The notes beneath the pieces are model-generated. The model was not told the origin of the DNA, did not search any database, and worked only from the letters and a program-made list of their open reading frames with translations. DNA of 64,000 bases. Origin: Haloarchaeobius litoreus. Its GTDB lineage: Archaea > Halobacteriota > Halobacteria > Halobacteriales > Natrialbaceae. Positions 36,931 through 45,409 of this stretch are shown one piece after another. Every line of letters begins with the position of its first letter. Position 1 is the first letter of the stretch. The translations under genes were made by a program, and so were the position numbers. The DNA lies in the NCBI RefSeq assembly GCF_024495425.1, contig NZ_JANHJR010000003.1, positions 124,001-188,000 on the forward strand, written 5' to 3'.

Positions 36931-37356
36931 ATGTACGACGACATCCTCTTCCCGACCGACGGCAGCGACCCGAGCAAGGAGGCGTTCGAGTACGCCGTCG
37001 ACCTCGCCGCGACCTACGGCGCGCGACTACACGTGCTGTACGTCGCCGACACGAACCGCGACAGCGTCACGACCATCGGCGGCGAGGTCGTCGACGCCCT
37101 CGAAACCGAGGGCGAACGCGTCGTCGCCGACGTGGAAGAGCGCGCCCGAGAGCACGGCGTCGAGGCCGTGACGGAAGTCCTGCAGGGCGACCCCTCGACG
37201 ACCATCCTCGACTACGCCGACGACCGGGGAATCGACTGCATCGTCATGGCGACGCGGGGTCGCTCGGGGCTCAAGGGACTGCTGCTCGGGAGCGTCACGG
37301 ACCGCGTCGTCAGACAGTCGTCGATGCCCGTGCTGGTGGTCAGCAACGACGAGTAG
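36931..37356 (+). CDS. Universal stress protein, UspA type
   Basis: A 141-residue UspA-fold protein, MYDDILFPTDGSDPSKEAFEYAVDLAATYG.... The ATP-binding motif G-2X-G-9X-G-(S/T) is present as ATRGRSGLKGLLLGSVTDRV, so it likely binds ATP. ATG 36931 is the standard family start; CCCTTTGAC about 28 bp upstream is a plausible box. It stands alone between rnhB and the secD gene, which runs the other way. Confidence 0.92.
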   Translation: MYDDILFPTDGSDPSKEAFEYAVDLAATYGARLHVLYVADTNRDSVTTIGGEVVDALETEGERVVADVEERAREHGVEAVTEVLQGDPSTTILDYADDRGIDCIVMATRGRSGLKGLLLGSVTDRVVRQSSMPVLVVSNDE

Positions 37357-37374
37357 AAGAACGGGACCGAACGG

Positions 37375-38934
37375 CTACTTCTCGACCGACAGCCAGCGCA
37401 GGATGTCACCGTAGGCCGGCCGGGTGACGAGCACCCCGATGAGCACGCCGAGGATGGTGACGATGGCGAATCCGCGCAGGTCGCCGAGACTCAGCACCGC
37501 CAGCGGCGCCATCGCGATGATGGTCGTCGCCGCGGCCGCACCGATGACCCAGAACGCCTTGCGGAAGCGCGACTGGAACACCCGTGCGGAGTTCACGTCA
37601 CCCTCGGCCATCACCTCGTCGGCGATGATGATGAGGTCGTCCACCCCCGTCCCGATGACGGCGATGAGTCCGGCGATGTGCGACAGGTCGAGCGGCAGTC
37701 TGACCGCGGAGACGAACGCGAGCAGGAGCACGACCTCCGCCAGCGCCGTCAGCACCATCGGCACCGCGACGCGCGGTTCGCCGTAGCGCAGGTAGACGAC
37801 ACCGCTGACCGCGAGCACCGCGATGATACCCGTGATGAGCGAGTTCACCTTGAAGCGGTCGGCGAGCGCGGGTTCGAGCGTGTACACCTGGCGACCCTCC
37901 GTGTCGAGCGGCGCGCGCAGCGAGCCGGCGCGCAGGCCGACCGCGATGGTCTCGGCCTCGCCGCGGCTCTGTGCACCCATCACGAAGCGGGGGTCGTCGG
38001 AGAACTCGTTCGCCCGGATGATGTCGGCGAAGCTCGGGGCGAGCGAGTGCGAGGACGCGACCTCGCCGTCGACGACCGTCAGCAGACAGTAGCCGCGGTC
38101 GTTCTTCTCCGCACCGCCACAGGCCGTCGATCCGGCGCCCGTCGTGGTGAATTCGTTCTCGTTCAGCACGCGCGTGAACCGCTCGGCACCCTCCTGATTC
38201 AGCACGACCGGAACCTGATAGGGGCTGCTATCGCCCGGCTCCGGACTCCCGATGCTGTCGATCCCTTCGCGGGTGACCAGCGTCGTCTCCTGCATCGTCC
38301 CGTTGTCGCCCGGATACCGCGCGACGAGCTCGACCGAGCCGCGCTGGGCGACCAGCCGCTCCAGCTCCTCGGCACCCTGGTTCGGGGCCTCGACGACGAT
38401 GTAGTTCTGGCCCTGCGGCGTCGTCGCGACGCGTGCCGACCCCGCGGTGAGGCCGGACTCCGCGAGCTTCTGGTCGAGCGTGTCGACGATCTGCTGGCGG
38501 GTGTCGGCGGTCACGCCGTCGCGGATGTCGCCCTCGCCGAACTGCCCGTCGTCGCTGGTCCGGAAGCCGACCTGGTTCAGCACGGTCGCGAACTCGGTCT
38601 CGCTGACCGAGTCGTTGAACACCTCGACGGTGCCGACACCCGTCTCCCGGTTCACCTGGAAGTAGACGTCCCGTGTCGGGACGCTCAGGTTGTCGGCCAT
38701 CGCCTGTCTGGCCTGGCCCTGGTCCTGCCCCGCGAAGCTCACGTCCTCCGCGGTCATCCCGACGACCGGGGCGCGCAGTCGCGTCCCACCGTCGAGCTGG
38801 ATGCCGTACTGGAGGTTCGATATCTGCCCGCTGTCGCCCGAGCCACCGACGACGCCGGGCACGAACAGGACGACGCCGCTCGAGACGAGCATGATGGCGA
38901 GCAGGATGACCCGCCAGTTCTCGCGGACGTTCAT
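37375..38934 (-). CDS. secD: Protein-export membrane protein SecD
   Basis: With SecF it pulls on exported proteins using the proton-motive force. The 519-residue protein has a first helix (VILLAIMLVSSGVVLFVPGVV), a large external domain starting with QYGIQLDGGTRLRAPV (the D1 motif), and a membrane block with LRAGSLRAPL, DRFKVNSLITGIIAVLAVSGVVYLRYG, LIAVIGTGVDDLIIIADEV and FRKAFWVIGAAAATTIIAMAPL. The start overlaps the secF stop (ATGA), the common archaeal secF-secD order. Confidence 0.95.
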   Translation of the reverse strand: MNVRENWRVILLAIMLVSSGVVLFVPGVVGGSGDSGQISNLQYGIQLDGGTRLRAPVVGMTAEDVSFAGQDQGQARQAMADNLSVPTRDVYFQVNRETGVGTVEVFNDSVSETEFATVLNQVGFRTSDDGQFGEGDIRDGVTADTRQQIVDTLDQKLAESGLTAGSARVATTPQGQNYIVVEAPNQGAEELERLVAQRGSVELVARYPGDNGTMQETTLVTREGIDSIGSPEPGDSSPYQVPVVLNQEGAERFTRVLNENEFTTTGAGSTACGGAEKNDRGYCLLTVVDGEVASSHSLAPSFADIIRANEFSDDPRFVMGAQSRGEAETIAVGLRAGSLRAPLDTEGRQVYTLEPALADRFKVNSLITGIIAVLAVSGVVYLRYGEPRVAVPMVLTALAEVVLLLAFVSAVRLPLDLSHIAGLIAVIGTGVDDLIIIADEVMAEGDVNSARVFQSRFRKAFWVIGAAAATTIIAMAPLAVLSLGDLRGFAIVTILGVLIGVLVTRPAYGDILRWLSVEK

Positions 38935-39836
38935 TCCGGCGTCACCTCCCCGAGCTTGTACCAGCGAAGCAGACTCAGATTCAGCATGTACGTGTTCATG
39001 AGGTCGGCCGTCAGCCCGAGCACCAGCACCACCCCGATGGAGGCCATCAGGTCGATGCCGAAGATGGTCGCGGTCACGGCCATGACCGCCATCGCGGATA
39101 TCGACGTGAGCGTCATCGTCACACCGGTGTCCATGGCGCGCTTGGTGCTCTCGTAGAAGCCACCGGACCGGCGGAGGATGTGGTTGTTCAGCAGGATGTC
39201 GGAGTCCACCGAGTAGCCGACGAGCATCAGCAGTGCAGCGACGGTCCCCAGCGAGAGCTCGATGCCCAGCAGGTTCATCACCGCCAGCGGGATGACGATG
39301 TCGGAGAACGCGGAGATGACGATGGCCACGGAGGGAACGAACGTCCGGAACAGCCCGAACGCGAGCAGGCTCATGCCCGTGAACGCGACGACGAGCCCGA
39401 GGATGGCCGTGTTCTGTGCGCCGGACGCGAACGCCGGCGACACCGTCTGTCTGGAGAGGACGATCTCACAGTTCTCGGGGTTCGAACACGCTGGCTCCAG
39501 ATTGTCGGTCGCCTGCTGGGCCAGCACCGTGCCGTTCGTCTCGCTCCCGAAGGTGACGACGTAGGTCGGGTTGTTCGAGGTTGGGTCCCGGATCCGCTGT
39601 GTCGACAGCACCTCGGCCTCGAACGCCTGGTCGATCTCGCCCCGCGGCGTATCCGTCTGTACCGTGAGTTCGGTCCCGCCGGTGAAGTCGGTTCCCAGCG
39701 ACACCGGCGTTCCGAACATGACGTACCACCCGGCGAGAACCACCAGCGCGACGGCGAGGACGGCGAGGGGCACCGCCGCAAGCTGGCGGTTCGAGTACCG
39801 GGTGTAGTCGACTTCCGGTACCTCGAACTTGCTCAT
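38931..39836 (-). CDS. secF: Protein-export membrane protein SecF
   Basis: The 301-residue partner of SecD. It begins MSKFEVPEVDYTRYSNRQL, has one helix then the motif GTDFTGGTELTVQTD, a short external domain and five C-terminal helices with LMLVGYSVDSDILLNNHILRRSGG (Asp residues of the family) and AMDTGVTMTLTSISAMAVMAV. ATG 39836 matches archaeal SecF; the longer upstream frame is Arg-rich and not protein-like. It is the first gene of the pair. Confidence 0.95.
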   Translation of the reverse strand: MSKFEVPEVDYTRYSNRQLAAVPLAVLAVALVVLAGWYVMFGTPVSLGTDFTGGTELTVQTDTPRGEIDQAFEAEVLSTQRIRDPTSNNPTYVVTFGSETNGTVLAQQATDNLEPACSNPENCEIVLSRQTVSPAFASGAQNTAILGLVVAFTGMSLLAFGLFRTFVPSVAIVISAFSDIVIPLAVMNLLGIELSLGTVAALLMLVGYSVDSDILLNNHILRRSGGFYESTKRAMDTGVTMTLTSISAMAVMAVTATIFGIDLMASIGVVLVLGLTADLMNTYMLNLSLLRWYKLGEVTPE

Positions 39837-40007
39837 GCAGGCGGCTCTGGCATCAGCCCACCTAAGCCTTCTTATCTTTGGCCGCTCCGCCGGTCGAAAA
39901 GACCGCGTTACGACGCCCATAACCGCCGTTGCTCGGTGACTGTCGGATTGGCGCGCGCCGTACCGACCCGGGTCACCCTTTTGGACGGCTGGCACCTGTG
40001 TTCACGT

Positions 40008-40325
40008 ATGCGCACTCACGCCACCCGCATCGTGCTCTCGTACCCGGTCAACCTCTCCGGCTGGAGCCGCCAGCAGGTCGACACCGGCCACTACCACGCC
40101 TGGCTCCGCCGGACCCACGACGAGGTGCACGTCGGCGACATCTGGGAGGAGTTCGTCGACGTCGGCTGCTGTGGCAGCACCTACGACGTCCCCCTGCGCG
40201 TCGAAGAGGTGGAAGGCGGCTCCACGATGGGCCCCGACACCGAGATCGAGTACACCGTCCGCGAGGCCTGCGAGATCGGCGGCGGCTGGGAGGTCCAGAG
40301 CGCCGCCGGTCCCGCCGGCGAGTAG
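40008..40325 (+). CDS. Uncharacterised protein, 105 residues
   Basis: A small soluble protein beginning MRTHATRIVLSYPVNLSGWSRQQVDTGHYHAWLRRTHDEV with VGDIWEEFVDVGCCGSTYDVPLRVEEVEGG and a C-terminal CEIGGGWEV. The CC pair and His-rich first part could bind metal, but I recognise no family. A CCCTTTTGG stretch lies about 28 bp upstream of the ATG. Its neighbour on the right runs convergently. Confidence 0.65.
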   Translation: MRTHATRIVLSYPVNLSGWSRQQVDTGHYHAWLRRTHDEVHVGDIWEEFVDVGCCGSTYDVPLRVEEVEGGSTMGPDTEIEYTVREACEIGGGWEVQSAAGPAGE

Positions 40326-40353
40326 ACGCAGTCGGTTCTCGTCGGTCCGCCCC

Positions 40354-40827
40354 TCAGTCCGGCAGGTACCGCACGTTCAGCACGCCCTCCTCCGGGTCGC
40401 TCCGTACCTCGACCCGCACCGCGTCCACGCGGGCGGCGCGGGCGACGGTCTCCTCGTCCTCGAGCACGTCCTCGACCGCGTCGTCCACCTGTTCCGGCGG
40501 CACGGAGAGCACGTGTATCTCGCCCGTCCCGGCGCGCTCGACGCGTTCGACCTCGCCGACCGGCTGCGATTCCGCGATCTCCATCGCCTGTTTCGTCGGC
40601 GAGAGGTCGCTGTCCACCAGCTCGACGGTCCGGCGGGACGACTCCTCGACGACCGTCCAGACGACATCCATCGGCGGCTCCGGCGCGATGGTCGCGTCGA
40701 CGACCTCCCCCTGCTCGTAGCCGTCGTGCTCCGACAGCGTGTGAATCTGGCCCGTCTCCACGTCCCGCAGGATAGCGGACTCGGTGTCCGCCTCCGTGAC
40801 GAGGAACGTCCCTGTCTTCTCGGTCAT
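40354..40827 (-). CDS. DUF5812-like protein
   Basis: A 157-residue acidic protein, MTEKTGTFLVTEADTESAILRDVETGQIHTLSEHDGYEQGEVVDATIAPEPPMDVVW..., with a beta-rich first part and a region VERAGTGEIHVLSVPPEQVDDAVEDVLEDEETVARAARVDAVRVEVR. The layout matches the haloarchaeal DUF5812 family (from memory). Function unknown; no Cys or membrane segment. Confidence 0.75.
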   Translation of the reverse strand: MTEKTGTFLVTEADTESAILRDVETGQIHTLSEHDGYEQGEVVDATIAPEPPMDVVWTVVEESSRRTVELVDSDLSPTKQAMEIAESQPVGEVERVERAGTGEIHVLSVPPEQVDDAVEDVLEDEETVARAARVDAVRVEVRSDPEEGVLNVRYLPD

Positions 40828-40872
40828 GCTCCGGGCTAGGCGGTCGAGCCATTTCCGGATTTCGTCACGGGG

Positions 40873-41391
40873 TCACCGCGCCAGCCGTTCCACCGCGACG
40901 ATGACGACCACGCCCACGACCGGCGGGGCGAACGCGAAGACGGGGTCCAGCGCGTAGCAGAACTCCACGAACGCGCCCAGCAGCGGCACGTCCGGCGCAG
41001 GGTCCCGGTACTCCGCCGGTGCCGACACCAGCAGCATCACGTACAGCGACGCGAGGAACGCGAAGCCGGCCAGCGCCAGCCAGAAGTCCGTCCGCCGGCT
41101 GCTGTCGCCCCGCCCGGCGCGCCGCGCCGCGTAGAACGGCGGCGCGAGCAGCGGTCCCACCAGCAGCATCGCCAGCCACGGCAGCATCGCCCGCGAGAAC
41201 GTGTTCAGCTCCCCCTGTCCCAGCGTCCACTTCACCCACTGCGGGATGGCGAGAACCAGGAGGAGGGCGATGAACGCCGACGCGAGCACCCCGACGACGG
41301 TGTAGGCGCGCAGGAGGTACGACTCGCTCCGGACACCCTTCGCGACAGAGCGCCTGATGACGCTGTACCTGCCGGTCGACTGCTCGCTCAT
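40873..41391 (-). CDS. Four-helix membrane protein
   Basis: A 172-residue integral membrane protein with helices at about residues 29-50, 68-88, 104-124 and 145-168, and a basic loop YAARRAGRGDSSRRTDF. No family recognised. It is divergent from gatD; the 282-bp gap between them holds a degraded copy of the dispersed repeat. Confidence 0.7.
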   Translation of the reverse strand: MSEQSTGRYSVIRRSVAKGVRSESYLLRAYTVVGVLASAFIALLLVLAIPQWVKWTLGQGELNTFSRAMLPWLAMLLVGPLLAPPFYAARRAGRGDSSRRTDFWLALAGFAFLASLYVMLLVSAPAEYRDPAPDVPLLGAFVEFCYALDPVFAFAPPVVGVVVIVAVERLAR

Positions 41392-41489
41392 TACCGGAGG
41401 TTTGGACCGTGGCGAGATAAGCCCCGCGACAATTACTGGGAGTTGGTTGTGATTGTGGCTCCGGTGCTCGGTCTGCGTGGGCAGGAATC

Positions 41490-41590
41490 GCAGAGAACAA
41501 CAGCCAGAAATCCCCTCTAATCGTGGGAACCGATTGAACCGACAGCGAGCCCCACGGCGTTCGAGCCAACCGCTTCGAAGCTCTCAATCG
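41490..41590 (+). repeat. Dispersed repeat copy 3, degraded
   Basis: The stretch AACAGCCAGAAATCCCC followed by CGTGGGAACCGATTGAACCG parallels copy 2 (CAGCCGGAAAGCCCC then CGTGGGAATCGCTTGAACCG) with a few mismatches. Later parts have diverged and neither the 13-bp stem nor the 60-bp block is recognisable. It lies in the divergent gap in front of gatD. Nothing else is seen in 41392-41673. Confidence 0.55.
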
Positions 41591-41673
41591 TCGTGTGAGA
41601 ATCCCCAGCGGCGACCGAGACAAATCGAGACGGAACGGATGGCTTTACGTCCGACCGAGGCGAACCCGGAGCC

Positions 41674-42921
41674 ATGAACCCAGGCGACCGCGTCCGCGTC
41701 GAACGCGCGGACAGAGAGTACGAGGGCGTGCTGCTCCCGTCGTCGACCGGCGACCAGCTCGTCGTGAAGCTGGACGGCGGCTACAACGTCGGCATCGAGC
41801 GCGAGGGGGCGGAGACCGAGGTGCTGGAGTCGGACGTGTACCAGATCGATTCGGCGGGCGAGGAGTCCGACTCCTCGGCCGTCGAGTTCGACGAGGACCT
41901 GCCGACCATCGCGCTCATCTCGACCGGCGGGACCATCGCGTCGACGGTGGACTACCGGACCGGCGCGGTGACGGCGCGCTTCGACGCGGAGGACGTGCTG
42001 CGGGCGGTCCCGGACCTGGCGGGCCGGGCGAACTACCGGGGTCGGGTCGTCGCGAACATCCTCTCGGAGAACATGGAGGTGCCCATCTGGCAGGACCTCG
42101 CCGAGGCCGTCCACGAGGAGATCGAGGCCGGCGCGGACGGCGTCGTCGTCATGCACGGCACCGACACGATGCAGTTCTCGGCGTCGGCGCTCGCGTTCAT
42201 GCTGGACACGCCGGTCCCCGTCGTCTTCACGGGCAGCCAGCGCTCCGCGGACCGGCCGTCCTCGGACAACGTGATGAACGCGGTCTGTGCCGTCGAGGCG
42301 GCCAAAGCGGACGCCGCGGAGGTCATGGTCTGCATGCACGCGACAGAGAGCGACGACGTCTGTGCGCTCCACCGCGGGACGCGCGTCAGGAAGAACCACA
42401 CCTCGCGCCGCGACGCCTTCGAGACGGTCGGCGCGGAGCCGCTCGGCATCGTCGACTACGACACCGAGACCGTCGAGTTCCGCGGCGAGTACGACGAACG
42501 CGGCGCGACCGACCTCGACGTCGAGCCGGCCCTCGCCGAGGACGTCGAGCTGGTGAAGTTCACACCCGGCATGGACCCCGCGTTCTTCGACTGCTGTGAA
42601 GGGAAGTCCGGCCTCGTCATCGAGGGCACCGGGCTCGGGCACGTCCACAGCGACCGCATCGACCAGCTGGAGTCGCTCGTCGACGACGGCACGACGGTCG
42701 TGATGACCAGCCAGTGCATCGATGGCCGGGTCTGCGACCGGGTGTACGACACCGGGCGCGACCTGCTCGACGCCGGCGTCGTCGAGGGCGAGGACATGCT
42801 CCCCGGCACCGCGAAGGTGAAGCTGATGTGGGCGCTCGCGAACGCCGACGACGTGGCGAGGACGATGCGGACCCCGCTCGCCGGCGAGATATCCGAACAG
42901 TCGCGGCCGTGGAACGCGTGA
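41674..42921 (+). CDS. gatD: Glu-tRNA(Gln) amidotransferase subunit D
   Basis: The glutaminase subunit of the archaeal GatDE complex that converts Glu-tRNA(Gln) to Gln-tRNA(Gln). The 415-residue protein has an archaeal N-terminal extension (MNPGDRVRVERADREYEG to about residue 75) and an asparaginase-like domain with the first catalytic Thr in STGGTIAS (Thr87) and the second motif MHGTDTM (about 163-169). GatE is not in the window. The stop overlaps or nearly touches the next gene (GTGA), so the acetyltransferase is probably cotranscribed. Confidence 0.95.
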   Translation: MNPGDRVRVERADREYEGVLLPSSTGDQLVVKLDGGYNVGIEREGAETEVLESDVYQIDSAGEESDSSAVEFDEDLPTIALISTGGTIASTVDYRTGAVTARFDAEDVLRAVPDLAGRANYRGRVVANILSENMEVPIWQDLAEAVHEEIEAGADGVVVMHGTDTMQFSASALAFMLDTPVPVVFTGSQRSADRPSSDNVMNAVCAVEAAKADAAEVMVCMHATESDDVCALHRGTRVRKNHTSRRDAFETVGAEPLGIVDYDTETVEFRGEYDERGATDLDVEPALAEDVELVKFTPGMDPAFFDCCEGKSGLVIEGTGLGHVHSDRIDQLESLVDDGTTVVMTSQCIDGRVCDRVYDTGRDLLDAGVVEGEDMLPGTAKVKLMWALANADDVARTMRTPLAGEISEQSRPWNA

Positions 42922-42923
42922 CC

Positions 42924-43874
42924 ATGGACCTCGACCGCCGGGAGGACGTCACCTACCGCCGCGCCACGCCGGAGGACTACGACGACGTGGTCGCGTTCAC
43001 CAGCGACACCTGGGCGGACCGCGACGGGAGCGACTACATCCCGCGCATCTACCACGACTGGATCGAGGACGAGGAGGAGTACGAAGAGCAGTTCACCTGT
43101 GTCGCCGCGGTCGACGGCACCGTGGTCTCCATCGCCCAGACCGTCCTCCTCTCCGAGCGCGAGGCATGGTGCCAGGGGATGCGCACCCACCCCGACTACC
43201 GCGGCGTCGGCATCGGTCTCGAACTCACCCACGAGATGTGGGACTGGGCCCGCGAGCAGGGCGCGACCGTCGCCCGGAACATGGTGTTCTCGTGGAACGT
43301 CATGGGGCTGGGCCACTCACGCGGCGTCGGCTTCGAACCCGAGACGGAGTTCCGCTGGCTCGAACCCGACCCCGACGCGGACGCCGAGGGCTCCCTCGAC
43401 ACCACCGACGACCCGAGCGCGGCGTGGACCTACTGGACCGACTCCGCAGCGCGCGAGCACCTGAACGGCGTCGGCCTCGCGATGGACGAGTCCTGGGCCG
43501 TCGCAGAGCTCACTCCCGCCCTGTTCGAGCGCGCGGCCGACGAGACGATGCTCGCGGCCGTCACCTCCTCGACGGGGACCCGCGGCGTCACCTACCGCGT
43601 CCGCGACTACGAGCGCGAGGACGACGACGGCGAGACGTTCCGCTTCGCCGAGTACGGCGTCGCCGCGTGGGACGACGTCGAGGCGGCCGGAACGCTCGTC
43701 GCCGCCATCGAACGCGACGCCGCCGAACTCGGTGCCGACCGGGTCCGCGTGCTCATCCCGGAGACCGTCGACTACGTCAGCGACGGCTCGCTGCTCCGCG
43801 CCGGTATCTCGGACGAACCCGACTTCGTGATGGCCGCGGACCTGACCGCCGACTACCGCGCGAACCACGGGTAG
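42924..43874 (+). CDS. GNAT-family N-acetyltransferase
   Basis: A 316-residue protein. The N-terminal 160 residues form a GNAT domain with the acetyl-CoA loop MRTHPDYRGVGIGLELTHEM; the rest appears to be a second, degenerate GNAT-like half (AAWTYWTDSAAREHLNG... to DRVRVLIPETVDYVSDG). Two starts are possible: a GTG at 42918 overlapping the gatD stop as GTGA, or the ATG at 42924 used here. Substrate unknown; tight linkage to gatD may be only transcriptional convenience. Confidence 0.82.
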   Translation: MDLDRREDVTYRRATPEDYDDVVAFTSDTWADRDGSDYIPRIYHDWIEDEEEYEEQFTCVAAVDGTVVSIAQTVLLSEREAWCQGMRTHPDYRGVGIGLELTHEMWDWAREQGATVARNMVFSWNVMGLGHSRGVGFEPETEFRWLEPDPDADAEGSLDTTDDPSAAWTYWTDSAAREHLNGVGLAMDESWAVAELTPALFERAADETMLAAVTSSTGTRGVTYRVRDYEREDDDGETFRFAEYGVAAWDDVEAAGTLVAAIERDAAELGADRVRVLIPETVDYVSDGSLLRAGISDEPDFVMAADLTADYRANHG

Positions 43875-43895
43875 CGCCACGACGACGCCCGAGTT

Positions 43896-44192
43896 CTACC
43901 CACCACTCACCGGAGGAAACAGCGCCAGCTCCGCCCCCTTGCCGACCTCGGTGGCCAGCCCGTCGGCCGTCGCGAACACGTCCGCGCCGTCGAGCAGGAC
44001 GTTCACGTCCGGCGCGATGCCAGCACGGGACTCCGGCTCGCCGTCGGCCAGCACGCGCTCGCGGAGTTCGGGGTGCGTCTCGAAGAGCGCGTCGAGCGCG
44101 TCGCCGACGGTCGGGTCGTCGCTCGGAACCTGGACGGTGACCGCGTCGGTGCCGGCGCGTTCCGCGATGTCCGCGAACAGCTTCCACTGCAT
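43896..44192 (-). CDS. samp1: Ubiquitin-like small archaeal modifier protein SAMP1
   Basis: A 98-residue beta-grasp protein ending in the required Gly-Gly (ELALFPPVSGG). It starts MQWKLFADIAERAG, the SAMP1/MoaD signature, and has the acidic core DVNVLLDGADVFATADG. In haloarchaea SAMP1 is attached to lysines of target proteins after activation by the E1-like UbaA and also gives sulfur for molybdopterin. It sits 20 bp after a TrkA-C gene on the same strand, so it may ride on that transcript. No upstream A/T box is obvious. Confidence 0.93.
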   Translation of the reverse strand: MQWKLFADIAERAGTDAVTVQVPSDDPTVGDALDALFETHPELRERVLADGEPESRAGIAPDVNVLLDGADVFATADGLATEVGKGAELALFPPVSGG

Positions 44193-44212
44193 GAGCGTAC
44201 CGTACGACGCCG

Positions 44213-45409
44213 TCAGGAAAGCGGTTTCGCCTCCTCGCCACGGGCGAGTGCCTCGAACCGCCGGAGCGCCTCGGGTCGCTCGACGATGTACAGCGTCGAA
44301 CCCGCGACGAGTTCGGTGCCCCGGGGCGGTGTGGCGGTGACGCCACCGTCGGGGGCGCGGATGGCCGCCAGCGTCACGTCGAGGTCGGCGACGCTCCGAC
44401 CGACCAGCTCGCTGCCTTCGGCGAGTTCGACCGCGCTCATCGTCTCGTCGGCGGCACGCAGCAGCGACGCGAACTCCCGGTCGGCCGACGGTTCCGTGGG
44501 CAGGGTGACGAGCCGGTACGTCGTCGTGTCCGAGAGCGCCTCGGCGTCGGTCTCGTCGACGGCGATGGTGACCACGTCCTTCTCGGTCGTCGCCCGGAGC
44601 TCGCCGGTCGCGCGGCGGACGAGCCCCTCGTCGGCGGTGCGCTCCCACACCTGCACCATATCACCCGGGCTGGCCCCGTTCGCCGGGTCGGCGTGCACCG
44701 CGACCGCGACGGTGCCCGGCGCGAGCGTCGGGCCGAGCCCCGCCGCACGCGAGCCGATGGCGAGGTACTCGACGGTGCCGTCGGCCTCCAGCTCCACGTC
44801 GACGTGGCCGACGCCGTAGTCGTCCTTCAGCCGGGTGACGACCCGGTCGTGCAGGTCCGCGACGGTGATGCGTCGCGGGAAGACGAACGTCGTGCCCGCG
44901 AGCTCCGCCTTCACCTCGGGGTCGACCGGGTCGTAGCCGTCGATGTCGTCGACGTCGTCGGGGAGCGTGACGGTGACGACGCGGCCGACCGCCCGCACCA
45001 GCTGGGAGACCTCGCGGTCGAGCCGCGCAGTGCCCGTCACCGCGAAGGCGTTCGACGCGACCCCGTCACCGATTCGTCGGCCGAGCCCGGTGCCGAGCGC
45101 GGCGGCGACGAACGTCGCGACGGTCACGATGGCGGTCGTCTCCGCCGGGAGGCCATCGCGACCCTCCATGACGAGCCTGAGCGTCTCCTCCGTGTTGAGC
45201 ACCAGCGCGACGGCACTGACGCCCAGGAGGATGGAGACCCCTTCCGGTACTCGCTCGCGGGTGTACCACCGGTAGACGATGGCCGCAGCGGTCGCGACGA
45301 CGGTCGCGAGACCGGTGAGCGCAGCGATACGCGCGGTCTCGGCGACGAGGTCGAACGAGCCGAGGTCGATCTGTGCGACGACGGCCGTGCCGCCGGGAAC
45401 GGCGGTCAC
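44213..45409 (-). CDS. TrkA-C domain membrane protein (potassium-linked), distal
   Basis: A 398-residue protein with two or three N-terminal helices (TGLATVVATAAAIVYRW, GVSILLGVSAVALVL, AIVTVATFVAAALGTGL) and a soluble part with TrkA-C/RCK_C domains; the last (SAVELAEGSELVGRSVADLDVTLAAIRAPDGGVTATPPRGTELVAGSTLYIVERPEAL) is clear. RCK_C domains bind nucleotides such as c-di-AMP or sense ligands for K+ transport. No Rossmann RCK_N domain. It overlaps the upstream paralogue by 4 bp, so the pair probably form a hetero-oligomer. Confidence 0.85.
   Translation of the reverse strand: MTAVPGGTAVVAQIDLGSFDLVAETARIAALTGLATVVATAAAIVYRWYTRERVPEGVSILLGVSAVALVLNTEETLRLVMEGRDGLPAETTAIVTVATFVAAALGTGLGRRIGDGVASNAFAVTGTARLDREVSQLVRAVGRVVTVTLPDDVDDIDGYDPVDPEVKAELAGTTFVFPRRITVADLHDRVVTRLKDDYGVGHVDVELEADGTVEYLAIGSRAAGLGPTLAPGTVAVAVHADPANGASPGDMVQVWERTADEGLVRRATGELRATTEKDVVTIAVDETDAEALSDTTTYRLVTLPTEPSADREFASLLRAADETMSAVELAEGSELVGRSVADLDVTLAAIRAPDGGVTATPPRGTELVAGSTLYIVERPEALRRFEALARGEEAKPLS

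Noticed and set aside
42714-42923. Upstream extension of the acetyltransferase into gatD
   Set aside because: It is a shadow of the gatD 3' end; only GTG 42918 or ATG 42924 are realistic starts.
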